Of a DNA stretch of 64,000 nt, positions 48,615 through 59,089 are shown in pieces. Each line of letters opens with the position of its first letter. Within the stretch, counting starts at the first letter, position 1. Below the pieces are notes generated by a model. That model searched no databases and had not been told where the DNA came from. It saw only the letters and a program-made list of their open reading frames with translations. The position numbers and the translations under genes are program-made. The DNA lies in NCBI GenBank assembly GCA_020205615.1, contig CM035166.1, forward strand, positions 85,206,862-85,270,861, written 5' to 3'. Origin of the DNA: Panax quinquefolius. Lineage: Eukaryota > Streptophyta > Magnoliopsida > Apiales > Araliaceae.

Positions 48615-49490
48615 CTAATGATATCCAGAACAAAGATCTATCTTTGAAAAGAATTTTGCACCTTGCAACTGATCAAAAAGGTCATCAATGTGAGGCAATG
48701 GGTACTTATTTTTTATGGTGACATGATTCAACTCTCGATAATCAATACAAAGTTGCATACTCCTATCTTTCTTCTTTACAAATAGAACAGGAACATCCCA
48801 ATGAGACGTACTAGGACGAATGAAACCGATGTCTAACAATTCCTGTAGTTGGATTTTTAACTCCTGAAGTTTAATAGGAGCCATTCGATATGGGACTTTA
48901 GAAATGGGTTTTATACCGGGTTTAAGGTCGATACAAAATTCAATTTCACGCTCTAGGGGTAGGCCAGGAAGTTCTTCAGGGAATACATCAGGAAATTTAT
49001 TAACAATAGAAATATCATTCAAATCTGACGTATTTTTGTTTAAATTCGTGACATGGGCTAAGAAAGCTTGACATCCATTTTTCAATAAACGAATAGCTTT
49101 ATGGCTTGATATGATAGTGATTGACTTTAGTTGTTTGGCTGCTTGAATTCGCATAATAGGTTGGTTAGGAATATGAAAGCTAACAACCTTACAAAAACAA
49201 TCAATTTTAGCATGATGAGTAGTTAACCAATCAATCCCTAAAATCACATCAAATACAAGTATTTTCAAAGAGATAAGATCGACAGGTAATGTGAGGTTAC
49301 CGATTTGAATCAAACAAGATTTATAAATAGTGGATGTAATGAAGGTTTCTCCCAACGGAGTTTCAACAGATAAGTCAAAGTCTAATTTCTCCGGAGTCAA
49401 ATTTAAACGTTGAGCGCAAGTTGGAGAAATAAAAGAATTGGTAAAACCGGTATCAAATAAGGTATAAAATTTTCAAGAGTTTATGATTAA
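48615..49490 (-). pseudogene. pro-pol: protease and RT N-terminal half of the minus-strand gypsy copy
   Basis: The longest clean pol stretch in the window, 261 codons (48615-49400): [14 protein letters not shown] protease part, [17 protein letters not shown], the linker [79 protein letters not shown] and [11 protein letters not shown]. The protease active site lies just upstream in another frame near 49450 as DTGF, with Ser replaced by Phe. A stop follows SGYH at the point where the plus-strand arm also has a stop. Confidence 0.85.
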
Positions 49491-50076
49491 CTTACCCGTG
49501 ATAACTTCGTTCGGGTTCCTCGCTTTTTGGGAGGTCACAACAAACGCTCTCCTTTAAACTACCGGCTTTGACTCGTCTAGGACGACCTTTAGTGTCTCCA
49601 TCCCAGCTGGACTTGACTTTACTGCACGACAATATTGGGCTAGGTGACCTTCTCTTCCGCAATTATAACATGCTTTGGACTGCATCGTGCATTTTGGACT
49701 GATGTGTCCCTCCCCTCCGCGTTTGAATCATACGATCGGTGGTCGTTCTCCTTCCTTGAAAACAGGTGTTGATGTCTTTCCATCATTGTTGAACCTTCCC
49801 TTTTTGAAATTTCTACTTCTATTGTCTTAGCCATGATTACCACCGAAGTGGTTACCATTTCTGGCATGTTGATTCCCTCCACGTTTGTTGTCACCGCTTT
49901 GATGACTGCTACCACTGGTATTATCGATTGGTCGGCTGAACTCTTTTGGTTGGGTTGACTCATTATCGCGCTCCAATAATTGAGCCATATTCAAAACATC
50001 TGAATACAAGAAAACTTTGTGAGAAATGAGGTATTGACGTATTTTGGGTTTCAAACCTGGAAAAAACATTCGCGGC
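49491..50076 (-). pseudogene. gag: gag C-terminal part with zinc knuckle, minus-strand gypsy copy
   Basis: Reads RMFFPGLKPKIRQYLISHK and LLERDNESTQPKEF, then the Gly/Asn/His linker and, after a shift, SKACYNCGREGHLA (about 49640-49682). The 5' part of the same gene lies beyond the solo LTR at 53123. Confidence 0.8.
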
Positions 50077-50814
50077 TGTAACATTCTAGAATTTTTAAAT
50101 GTAATATTAAATATTTGTTGATATTTAATGGATGTGATTATCGTTGAATAAATATTTGTTCAATTGATTTAATTTTGTTTTGTTCAATTGATTTAATTTT
50201 GTTTAGTTAATTATTTATTTAATAAATAATTGATGAATTAAGGAAATTATTATTATATTGAGATTTCAATTTAAATGATTAAATATTTGTATTGTGTTAT
50301 GTGATTAAAGGATTTATTTAATTAATTGTGATTTGAATTAATTAAAATAAATATGAAAGTTTGATTAAATATAGTATGACAAATAACTATATTATAAGGA
50401 GTTATTAAAATAAATTAAAGTAGTTTAATTTAGTTTTTGCTAAACAAGACTTATTATATAAATTCTTTAAAAATTAAAGGGTTTGCCAAACAAGCCTTAT
50501 GGCTTTTGGAATTTCTAGATTTTAAAATAAATATAATTAAATAATAAATATAATATATATTATAATATATACGTTATATTGGTAACTGATAATAGTTATT
50601 ATTATTATTAAGGCCATATCCGTTTCTTTTACGCTTACTGTTCTGTTTGGTTTTACGAACAATTTAGTTGTCTAGGATTAATATTGAGAGTTCAAAGAAG
50701 TTGAGAAAAGAGTTTGGCAGAGAGAGTTGAGAGAATTGAGAGAGAAATCAAGAAATTTTTAGCATTTAGCAAGGATTATATTAACAAATTAAAGGTATGT
50801 TCACAACTTTGTAT

Positions 50815-50849
<35 letters not shown>

Positions 50850-53122
50850 ATTCATATATAAACTTACGACATAGTTTTGTCTTATGTTCTGTGAATCAAA
50901 TTGATAAATTGTGGATATATAGTTGGTAATTGTGGTTATACATGTTTGTAATGCTTGAGATTATGTTTAAACAACAATTGCATGCTAATTTTGATTTACA
51001 GTAGAAGAAATTTTCGACAGTATATGGTTGTATATATATATATTTTCATATGTTCATGAAAAGTATCAATTCTAGTGGCTAATTAGTATGTGAAACTGTA
51101 AATTGAGGCTTGCATATGTTAGTTCAATGAGATATGAGTATAACGTAATTGGAATGAGGTAATTTGGACAAGAATTAAAATCACAGTGTTCAATTTTGTG
51201 AAGGAACTCGAAAATGGAGTTTTTGTTTGAAAACTTGAATTTGGAGAAATTAAAATAGTTTTAGTTAGTATTAAATTGTGCTAATTGGTTGTAAATGTGA
51301 GCAATCATGTTTATGATAGTTGTATATTTATCATACGTGTTAATATTATTGTCTATTGGGTGAAATTTGTGTTTGTTGGGCTAAAGTCGGCTACTGTTCA
51401 TAGCCTTCTCTGCGTCTCTGTTCGAACTCCGGCGCAATTTACTTGTGTCGAGGCAAAATGGCGCAAGAATTGCCACGGCCCTAAGCCTTTGTATGGCACA
51501 GCTGCGCCATACCCTGGTTTGAGATTCTGACTTCTATTATTTCTGCAGATTTGGAAAAGTGTAATAACATGGTCTGAAATTGTGTTAGCATGTTAAATGT
51601 GTAATGTTAAGGTTAACATAATATAGTGAGTTGTGGTTAGTACGATTAAAGTTGCAAAAATTATTAGTAAATCGAAAATGCATTATGTGGTAATTTAGTA
51701 TACATAATGAAAGTTAGACAAGTGTTGTGATGTAAAACACTTAGGGTTTCTGAAATGTGAATGGTAATGAACAAGTTATGATATGTTAGCATGTCTAATA
51801 GGTATTGTGGTTCTAAAATTATGTGTAGGTGATCATGAGTTTAATTTTATAGCTTACGCTCAAGGCAAGTTTTCTAACTCTACACTTTCATTGAGCTAGT
51901 TCATTTATTACATTGTGCAAGTTTTCTAACTCTACATTTTCGATTGAGTTAGTTCTGTTATTATAAATGCATGCTTTTGATTGAGCAAGCTTTTTATCTC
52001 AACTGTTATTGAATAAGTAAATTGTTCCTAAAATCCATTTGAGCAAACTTAAACTCTAATGTTATTGGAAATTCTCCATTTGTTGATTCATTCTAACTTG
52101 TTTACAGTTAAGCAAGTTTCTTAAAATTCAGGAATTTCATTTCTAATATTATAAAACTTGAACCTAGCTTATTTTACTGTTCAAACAAAGGTTAACCATT
52201 TTATTCATTCTATTGAATACTTATGCTCTATAGTTATTTCAAGCATGGGTTAGATATGTAGAATCAGTTCATTTATGATTCTCAAATGTTTTAAGTTATG
52301 TTGTTATTAAACAACTGTTGTATTAGAAAGCATTGTGGATTCAACTAGTTCCCTAGTTGATGATCATTAAACTTCAATTACCCTTGGAAGCATATCCAAA
52401 CCAAACTTTCTTTGGTGCGGACTTGTACTCTAAATATTAGATGAACAACCCTATGTTTAGGGGTTTACGCTTAGCGTTGAAATGGTTGTGCACAATACAT
52501 TGTACGAAGGATTAATCCCCCTAAGTACGTGGAGTCCTTATAGTCATATGACTGTTAAAGTTAATGTTGAAAGATTACTTATAACTGTGAACATGGTTCA
52601 TGGTCATTCGACCCTCAAGAGTATATTTAAGAATGTTAATAGAACATATCATTCGATTCTATTGAGCCTATGAGTCAGTAAGTATTGAAATGTTAATAGA
52701 ACATATTATTCATTCTATTGAGCCTATTATTTGGCAAATGTTGTAACGATATTTATTCTTATCTCAAGTGAGCTTTGTTTGCTCACTCTTGCATATTTAT
52801 ACATTTATTGCAGCTATGAATGAGAAGGTAGATAAACCTACAACTAGCAAAGGAAAGGAAAAAATGTACAAGTGATGAAGACTTGTAATTTTGTTTTATC
52901 GTTATGATGATAGACTTTTAATAATGATGTGATGTAATAATTTTATTTCCGCACTTGAATGATTGTATTAAAGGATAAAGAACCTGGGAGATAATGTTTT
53001 TATTAAAGTAATCCTGTATGGGCAGGTTTTTATTATTCAATTTATTATAATTGGGTAGCTAGATATGAATGTTTTGATTATGTGAACACCAAATCTTGAG
53101 GTAATGAAGTACCGGGATCGTC
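50077..53122 (+). repeat. solo LTR (TGTAAC family) inside gag, 3.05 kb
   Basis: Starts TGTAACATTC after gag sequence ACATTCGCGG; gag resumes with CATTCTCTCTTC at about 53122, as in A2 (26346-26365, ACATTCGCGCCATTCTCTC). No second LTR or interior is found, so it is a solo LTR left by recombination. The last base is uncertain (53118-53123) and a clean duplication is not seen. Contains a TATATA/(TG)n tract (50816-50850), a GC-rich patch (about 51415-51515) and, at 52440-52620, a segment matching the element D interior in inverse orientation. No gene. Confidence 0.75.
50816..50850. repeat. (TA)n(TG)n microsatellite
   Basis: Seven TA units followed by about eleven TG units within the solo LTR. 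Confidence 0.95.
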
Positions 53123-53770
53123 ATTCTCTCTTCATTATCTACCAAATGGGATGCAAATCGGGATAACTCTGCAAATTTAGCCACGTACTGCGATACGGTC
53201 ATATTGTTTTGCCCCAGTTCGATGAACTCCACCTCCTTCATGTGACGAATACTTTCCGGAAAGTACTTATCGTTGAACAGTTCTTGGAACTTCTCCCAAG
53301 ACATCTTTAGTGCAGCAAGTTGAGTATGTTTTACAGATTCCCACCAGTAATCTGCCTCTCCTCTCAACATGAAGGTGGCAAAGGGAACCTTTTTCTCCTT
53401 AGAGCATCCCAAGACATCAAATATCTTGGTGATCTGCTTTATCCACGTCTCTGCCTTAAGTGGTTCTGGTTTTCTCAAAAACTCCGGTGGTCCCAGCTCC
53501 TTGAATTGCTTAGCGATGACTATCCAAGAGTTTCCAGTGTTTCCACCTGTATTTTGAATAGGAGTCTCTTTCACCTGATGTTGCATGAATTACAGAAAGC
53601 CTGTAAACATCCCATCGTTCATCATTTGGTCGGTGTTGTTATTTACATGAGGATTGTTGCCTTCCTGTTGCACATTATCCTGGTTATTGATCTGTGGTTA
53701 CTCAACGGTCTCATGTGTTCCATTACTTATCTCAACATTTTTAGATATTATTTTCAAACACTGCCACAAA
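53123..53770 (-). pseudogene. gag: gag N-terminal part, best-preserved capsid region
   Basis: The open stretch up to 53586 gives KQFKELGPPEFLRKPEPLKA, TWIKQITKIFDVLGCSKEKK, VPFATFMLRGEADYWWESVK, ELFNDKYFPESIRHMKEVEF and NNMTVSQYVAKFAELSRFAS, a Retrotrans_gag capsid domain. A stop near 53590 and shifts upstream break the first 60 codons. Translation runs into the solo LTR at 53122. Gag would form the particle that packages element RNA. Confidence 0.85.
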
Positions 53771-53923
53771 CAAGGGTTAATTGATATGCCACATAATACC
53801 CCTATATTCTAACCGACCAATTAAATAACAAATAAGCTTAGGTAGGTCATACTAGCGAAGGATTTACCTGTCTCTTCCATCCTAGTTATAGTCTCACATC
53901 TCAGCCATGAATCATATCCCTAA

Positions 53924-53936
53924 GCTTTGATACCAA
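53924..53936 (-). promoter_or_regulatory. primer-binding site of the minus-strand gypsy copy
   Basis: Minus strand TTGGTATCAAAGC, identical to the A2 variant, next to the LTR start at 53938. Confidence 0.8.
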
Positions 53937-53937
53937 C

Positions 53938-54521
53938 TGTGAAGCCCCCAAAATAGGTATACATCACCTATTCTGAGTCGCCAAATACATGGTACATAAC
54001 TTAAATACAAACTTCATTTATACAATACGACATAATGTAGCTGAGAGTTTTAACATGAATATTGTCTCGTAAACAGTATCCAAACTCAAATATAATCATT
54101 ATTATAATTATTCTTATACTATTTCATAAAATAGTGAGGACAACTATATCCACCATCTCGGACCATCACTCCGTTCCCCGACTAGTCCCGGCTATGTTCT
54201 CATTTCCTGAAGAGAACAATGAAAGCAAAGGGTGAGCTCAACTAGCCCATTAAAGAATATGATGACTAAGATAATGCATAATAAATTATCGTTAGCCTTC
54301 AACAGTGTTAAACTGATAGAATACAATAAACAACAAGTTTAACTGCAGTGAAACAAGCAATCCATTAGAAGAGTCAAGTAGAACATGATATCTACTATCT
54401 TCTATGATTTAAAAAGTTTATTATCAATTTAATCGATGAGACTCAGCTCAATAAATAATCCACATCACTAAATTATCCATGCACTATGGGACAAGGATAT
54501 TCGTGCTATCACTACGGGCCA
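53938..54521 (-). repeat. 5' LTR fragment of the minus-strand gypsy copy
   Basis: TGTGAAGCCCCC then homology to 19844-20450 and 27167-27800 (ACATCACC, GGTGAGCTCAACTAGCCC, CAACAGTGTTAAACTGATA). It breaks off at about 54521, where copia pol begins, so some 1.9 kb of the LTR is missing. Confidence 0.85.
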
Positions 54522-55407
54522 AAGAACACTTGGTTTGCAAGTTAAAGAAAAGTTTGTACGGCCTGAAACAAGCTCCAAGGCAGTGGTACATGAAATTTGA
54601 TTCATTTATGGTGGATCAAGGTTACAGTAGAATAGTTGCAGATCATTGTGTGTATGTTAAAAGGTTCCCGGATGGTAACTTCGTTATTTTGTTGCTATAT
54701 GTAGATGATATGTTGATAGTTGGGCAGGATGTTGATATGATTCGCAGGCTCAAGGGTGAATTGTTCAAGTCATTTGATATGAAGGACTTAGGTCCAGCTA
54801 AACAGATATTGGGTATGAATATTGTTCGTGACAGAAAAGCCAAGAGGTTTTGGTTGTCACAAGAGAAGTATGTTGAGCGGGTGCTTGCAAGGTTCAACAT
54901 GAGTGATGCTAAACCAGTTAGCACACCATTGGCTAGTCATATTAAGTTAACAAAATGCATGTGTCCTTCTACCAAGGAAGGAAGAGATGATATGGCAGTC
55001 CAAGTTTCAAAAGTGTGTTGCTTTGTCTACAACTGAGTCAGAATACATTACTGCTACTGAAGCAGGCAAGGAAATGTTGTGGTTAAAAAGGTTTCTCCAA
55101 GAGTTTGGTTCAAAAAAAGATGAGTATGTGGTTTATTGTGATAGTCAGAGTGTAATTGACTTGACCAAGAATGCCACGTATCACAATCGAACCAAACACA
55201 TTGATGTTCGTTATCACTGGCTTCGAGAAGTGATGAAAAAAGAATTGATGAAAGTGAAGAAAGTTCATACCGACGAGAATCCCTCAGATATGTTAACAAA
55301 AGTTGTCACTCGCGACAAGTTGGAATTTTGCAAGGAATTGGCCGGGATGGACTCCAAGTGACGGGGTCACAGAGATTACCTCCTCTAATGGGTTCAGAGG
55401 GGGAAAT
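54522..55407 (+). pseudogene. pol: copia pol fragment: RT and RNase H, plus strand
   Basis: 54522-54990 reads KEHLVCKLKKSLYGLKQAPR, YVKRFPDGNFVILL and YVDDMLIVGQD (catalytic YVDD at 54698-54709), FDMKDLGPAKQILGMNI and RFWLSQEKYVERVL. Near 54990 about 120 codons of the RT-RNase H connection are missing and the frame changes. 54996-55361 reads QSKFQKCVALSTTESEYITA, WLKRFLQEFG, CDSQSVIDLTKN and NRTKHIDVRYHWLREV to a stop at 55359-55361. 5' truncated, without LTR, gag or integrase. Polypurine tract AGAGGGGGAAAT at 55396-55407. Confidence 0.9.
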
Positions 55408-55986
55408 TGTTGGTCAACAAATTCCTCACCTCATTTATTGCCCCGCCCATTGAAAATTCCACCTTCCCCGCCCATTAAAATTTTTTTCCACCTCATTTAC
55501 TCCCCTTCTCCTCCATTCGGCTATAAAAAGGCAGCAAGTGGAAGAAGAAAGATGCGCCAACAAAAACATATACTTTTATCCAAGAGTTTAAGAGAAAGGA
55601 GGGAGAGAGAAAAGCTTTTGTGAAGCTTTAGAAAAATAGAGAGAGGGAGAAAGATAGTTCAAATAAAAGGGTGTTTTATTTGGGTTCCACCACATAGTTA
55701 TTATGGTGAAGTAATTTGAGTTTGTACTCAAATTAAGATATCTTTGTATTCTCTCAGTTTATTATAATGATTATTTGGAGTTGGTCCCGTGGTTTTTACC
55801 TCTTAGTTTTAGAGGGTTTTCCACATAAAATCTTGGTGTCTCGTGGTTGGATATTTTTACTCATTATTTCCTGTATGGTTATTATTTTGGTGGAACTGCA
55901 AGTTTAATCTGTTTGGCATGTGCTGATATTTTATCCGTCTAATTTATCAACGACAACAGTATTTGGGAGGTGATTTTTTCCCAACA
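55408..55986 (+). repeat. copia 3' LTR, 579 bp
   Basis: Starts TGTTGGTC and ends CCCAACA, so TGTTGG and CCAACA are terminal inverted repeats. TATA box TATAAAAA at 55522-55529. The following bases TATTT may be one copy of the target duplication; the 5' side is lost. Confidence 0.9.
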
Positions 55987-57596
55987 TATTTGAATCCATA
56001 CTTTGTCGTGTAAAAGAGAGTTTCTTGGTTTATGAATATAAGATAATAATTTTCTCTCTGAAGCATTGATTTATAACTGCATCATTCTTCTGTTCTATTA
56101 TAGAGATACCATGTGTAGTTATTATTTTTAATTGGATATTTGTTCTTTTGTATTAACATACTTATTGAGTTCCTCCTTGAAATTAACCATTTTTCCCCTG
56201 CTGATGCAGTTGTTAAACTAATTGTTTTCATTTTATCCCAAAATATGAGCTTACATCGTTGAAATTTCTCACTAAATAATTTGGAAGTGTTTACTCTTCA
56301 ATGTGGTCCTCCCAACCTTTTTTAAATTATTTAAAAACTATAATTATTATCCGAACGGAGATTTTATTAAGGTATCTTGGTTTCAATAACACCAGATTGA
56401 TACACCATATTTAACCTCTTACCCATAACCTGTCAGCTTACAAGCCAACAAGCTTCTTAGCGGCCAGTTCCAGCTTAGGTTTTAAATAATTCTACAATAC
56501 TATTGATTTGATTCAACTGCCAGTTTCAAACTTTTAGTTTATTAAGGGAAGTGCTTACTTTTGTGCAGACCTCTGGACCAAAGATTACAACTATGATCAC
56601 AAGTTTTTAATTTATTCCAAGATCTACTGGAATGGTAAGCTCTTTCTCTAATTGAATATCGAGATCTCTCTTTGTCTCTCAGTCTTTCCATAGTAAATGT
56701 AAACCTCTATCTTGGAACATCTAGAAAGTTTTTTGGCTAATTTATTTAGATTTTATCCTTTCTTATTTGACTCTTCTGTTGTATGGATTATAAAAAAAAA
56801 GCTCCTTCAGGGTTTTATATGAATAACATGATTTAGTGGTGATAGTAATTAGATTTCATCTTCTATAGTTTTGAATAACAGATGTATTGTTGCTTGAGAA
56901 TTTTGGGAGAAACTTTTTCAAGATAAAATTAAGTATACGTGATTATAACTTCATTTTCACGGTAAATATAAAGGTATTCTTTTGACAATGTTACAATATT
57001 ACTACCTTAGTTTAACATTTAGGTTGTTTATTTTGACACAATTCACGACTTAACACTTGCATTTATCCCTTGTCAGTATTTATGTTCCTGAAATAATGAA
57101 GTCTCTTATGTTATAATTCTTTTATGGAGCTTATAAACTTTATTGTTGTAGTATAAGAAGCCTATAATATAGTTAGATGGTGTTATGGGCACTTCAGATT
57201 CATAATGTTATGAATACAAATTGCTTGAATCACATTGAACTTTGAGAACTTTGAAAGAACTATACATTTTTAAAAACTATTTTGCATGTCTCAGGTATGT
57301 TAAGTCAAATTTGAGGAGTAATAATTAATATCCTTTCACTTGTTTTATTGTATGATAATTTTGAACCTTTTTTAGAAGTCTTTTTAGTAAATTTTATGTT
57401 GCATTTTAGTTGCAAAACCAACCTGCAAGGCATTAATTCTTAGGAATTGACATTGCCCTAATGTAGAAAAGTTAGGTTTACAACTTTACATGCAACAACG
57501 ATTTACTATTCTACTCCACATTCAGATAATGAAGTTAATATTTAGCTGAAATATGATATGAATGTTTGGCAAATTATATAATCCGTTATTCAAACT
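55987..57596 (+). other. non-LTR region upstream of a Helitron end; no intact gene
   Basis: 1.6 kb of AT-rich sequence with intron-like texture (pyrimidine runs, several AG and GT sites). Only 56570-56632 resembles coding sequence. Probably the body of the Helitron that ends at 57626. I could not find a convincing 5' terminus (TC...) in the window. Confidence 0.4.
56570..56632 (+). pseudogene. possible VDAC/porin exon 2 fragment
   Basis: Between an acceptor-like TTTTGTGCAG and a donor-like GTAAGC lies an exon-sized piece reading DLWTKDYNYDHKF. Plant mitochondrial VDACs carry a (D/K)DLL.(K/R)DY..D.KF block near the N-terminus, at the start of exon 2. The second half seems to have a one-base insertion (SKIYW instead of a SK-TTG-like run). 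I do not see exon 1 or exon 3. The match is short and from memory of the family, so it could be chance. Confidence 0.4.
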
Positions 57597-57626
57597 AGCT
57601 CGTGCATTGCACGAGCTATTACCTAG
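57597..57626 (+). mobile_element. Helitron 3' terminus
   Basis: A perfect 9-bp stem, AGCTCGTGC / GCACGAGCT with loop ATT (57597-57617), is followed by ATTAC and CTAG (57623-57626) and then T. A GC-rich hairpin a few bases before CTRR, inserted next to T, is the diagnostic 3' end of plant Helitrons (rolling-circle transposons), and a CGTGCATTGCACG-type hairpin is common in them. Confidence 0.75.
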
Positions 57627-57726
57627 TAAATATAATACATTAACCAATAATATGATTACATTATTAGATTAAAAATAAAGAATTTTATAATTTTATTCAA
57701 TACAATAAAAATCAATAAATTATAAA

Positions 57727-58095
57727 TGTAAGAACCCGACTTTTAATTAATAAAACTTAATTGTTTTTATATGCGTTTCTAAAATAATAAGGTGTTAAAT
57801 TGATAAAAAGTTTAAGTTAAGGATAATATGTGAAAATTATAATAAACAAAAAAATTATAGGCGGAGACGCCATAGAATATTTGGTACCGTACAATGGTGC
57901 CGTAACAACCAATCATTTGTGGATCTCACAACAGAATAATTGTCAGATACAGAAAATGACAAAATAATCGTTAATAAAAGTTTTTGCCAGAACTGTTAGA
58001 TTTAATTGTTAAAATACCCGGTAATAAAGAAAAGAAACGCAAAGTGTCACTACAGTATTCCACAGTATTGAACCAATAATTGTCACATTAGCATG
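57727..58095 (+). repeat. 5' fragment of an A/B-type LTR
   Basis: TGTAAGAACCCGACTTTTAA then blocks seen in the B LTR start: GTTAAATTGATAAAAAGTTTAAGTTA, CAGAATAATTGTCAGAT, GTTAAAATACCCGGT, CACAGTATT. Broken off by the CACTA element at about 58096. Confidence 0.7.
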
Positions 58096-58119
58096 GGTTA
58101 CAAAAAAAAGGTCATTTTC

Positions 58120-58510
58120 GATGGGCTTTTATTATCGCCTTAACGACCCCCATGTCGTTAAGAATGAGGTCATCATCGGCGCACGGCGAAGCTTCGTCGC
58201 CAATCTCGTCGTCAGCACTGTGGGTCGTCGCTTCAAAGCTTGGCCGCTTGTCGTCGCTAATGAGATCATTGGCAACGGGGTCATCAAGCATAGATTGTCC
58301 ATCTAAGAATGACTTATTGGCGACAACATGGGCGACGGACAGTCCGTCGCTAATAGCTATTTAAAATGTTTTATTAATATGGGCATTAGCGACGTCCGTC
58401 TTGTCGCCAATGACTTTTTGTCTGTTGCTAATGAGATTTATGTATATTATTTAAAGAACCGTCGTTGTAGGTCATTAGCGACGGGCAACCTATCGCCAAT
58501 GACCATATAT
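58120..58510. repeat. CACTA subterminal repeats
   Basis: Motifs around GTCGCTAATGAG (58253), GGGCGACGGACAGTCCGTCGC (split by a small dyad at 58330-58351), TTAGCGACGTCC (58386), GTCGCCAATGAC (58404) and TTAGCGACGGGC (58473). In CACTA elements such repeats bind the element's own TnpA-type protein. Confidence 0.5.
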
Positions 58511-58809
58511 AACAAAAAAAAAATTAAATTGCGAAATTCCCCTGTTCATTTACATATACATAATTGTACCTGTTATAAACTAAAGAAAAACAAATAATTC
58601 TTCACGAACGCATATCAATAATAATCAAATCTTTTGCAATTAACCATCAAATATGTAGACAACGTAATCACATATAGATAAAGGTCGTACAATATAGATA
58701 CAAAATATAATCATAAATCATCAACCTAACTAGATACAAAACTCTAGTCTAAACAACTCAAAAATTTTATAAGTACATACATAAAAATCAAAATATAAAC
58801 ATAAACTAA

Positions 58810-59016
58810 CTATAGTCCAAGATTAGAAGTGTTAGTACCATCATCGCCGACATCTATAGTACGATCGTCGGTCCCACCTCCAGTCCCATCGCCAGTCCCA
58901 CCGTTGGTCCCACCTTCCATAGTCTCATCATCATCAGCTCGGCAGGCATCTCCATCTCCGCCACTATCATTGCATCTGCCGCTGCCTCCAACCCCACGAG
59001 TCTCATCAACAAGACC
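58810..59016 (-). pseudogene. last exon of a CACTA-type gene
   Basis: On the minus strand, TTTTTATAG at 59017-59025 is a good splice acceptor; the exon then stays open for 68 codons (GLVDETRGVGGSG, later GGTNGGTGDGTGGGTDD and DVGDDGTNTSNLGL) to TAG at 58810-58812. Gly/Asp/Thr-rich C-terminal tails occur in Ptta/En-Spm-type plant transposon proteins. No catalytic domain lies in the window, so the function of the full protein cannot be stated. Plus-strand Pro/Ser open frames here are its shadow. Confidence 0.45.
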
Positions 59017-59089
59017 CTATAAAAATAAAATATTAATAATGAAGTTAAAAAAGAGCATATTTAAATTATTTTAGTTTGTGTTCTTCAAG

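Larger units (their letters stand above)
46771..53937 (-). mobile_element. gypsy element (A2-like), minus strand, truncated in integrase and split by a solo LTR
   Basis: From right to left: primer site 53924-53936, gag (53770-53123, then 50076-49490 after the insert), protease, RT, RNase H, integrase ending at 46771, where sequence inverts into the plus-strand fragment. The downstream part of integrase, the chromodomain tail and the 3' LTR are missing. Of its 5' LTR only 53938-54521 remains. Confidence 0.85.

Noticed and set aside
53320..53784. 154-codon plus-strand open frame
   Set aside because: Antisense to the well-supported gag capsid region.
56570..56632. Functional host VDAC gene
   Set aside because: Only one exon-like piece with an apparent frame shift; no other exons found in the flanking 1 kb on either side.
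58829..59074. Pro/Ser-rich plus-strand open frame
   Set aside because: It is the complement of the Gly/Asp-rich minus-strand exon, which has a splice acceptor and a stop and explains the composition better.
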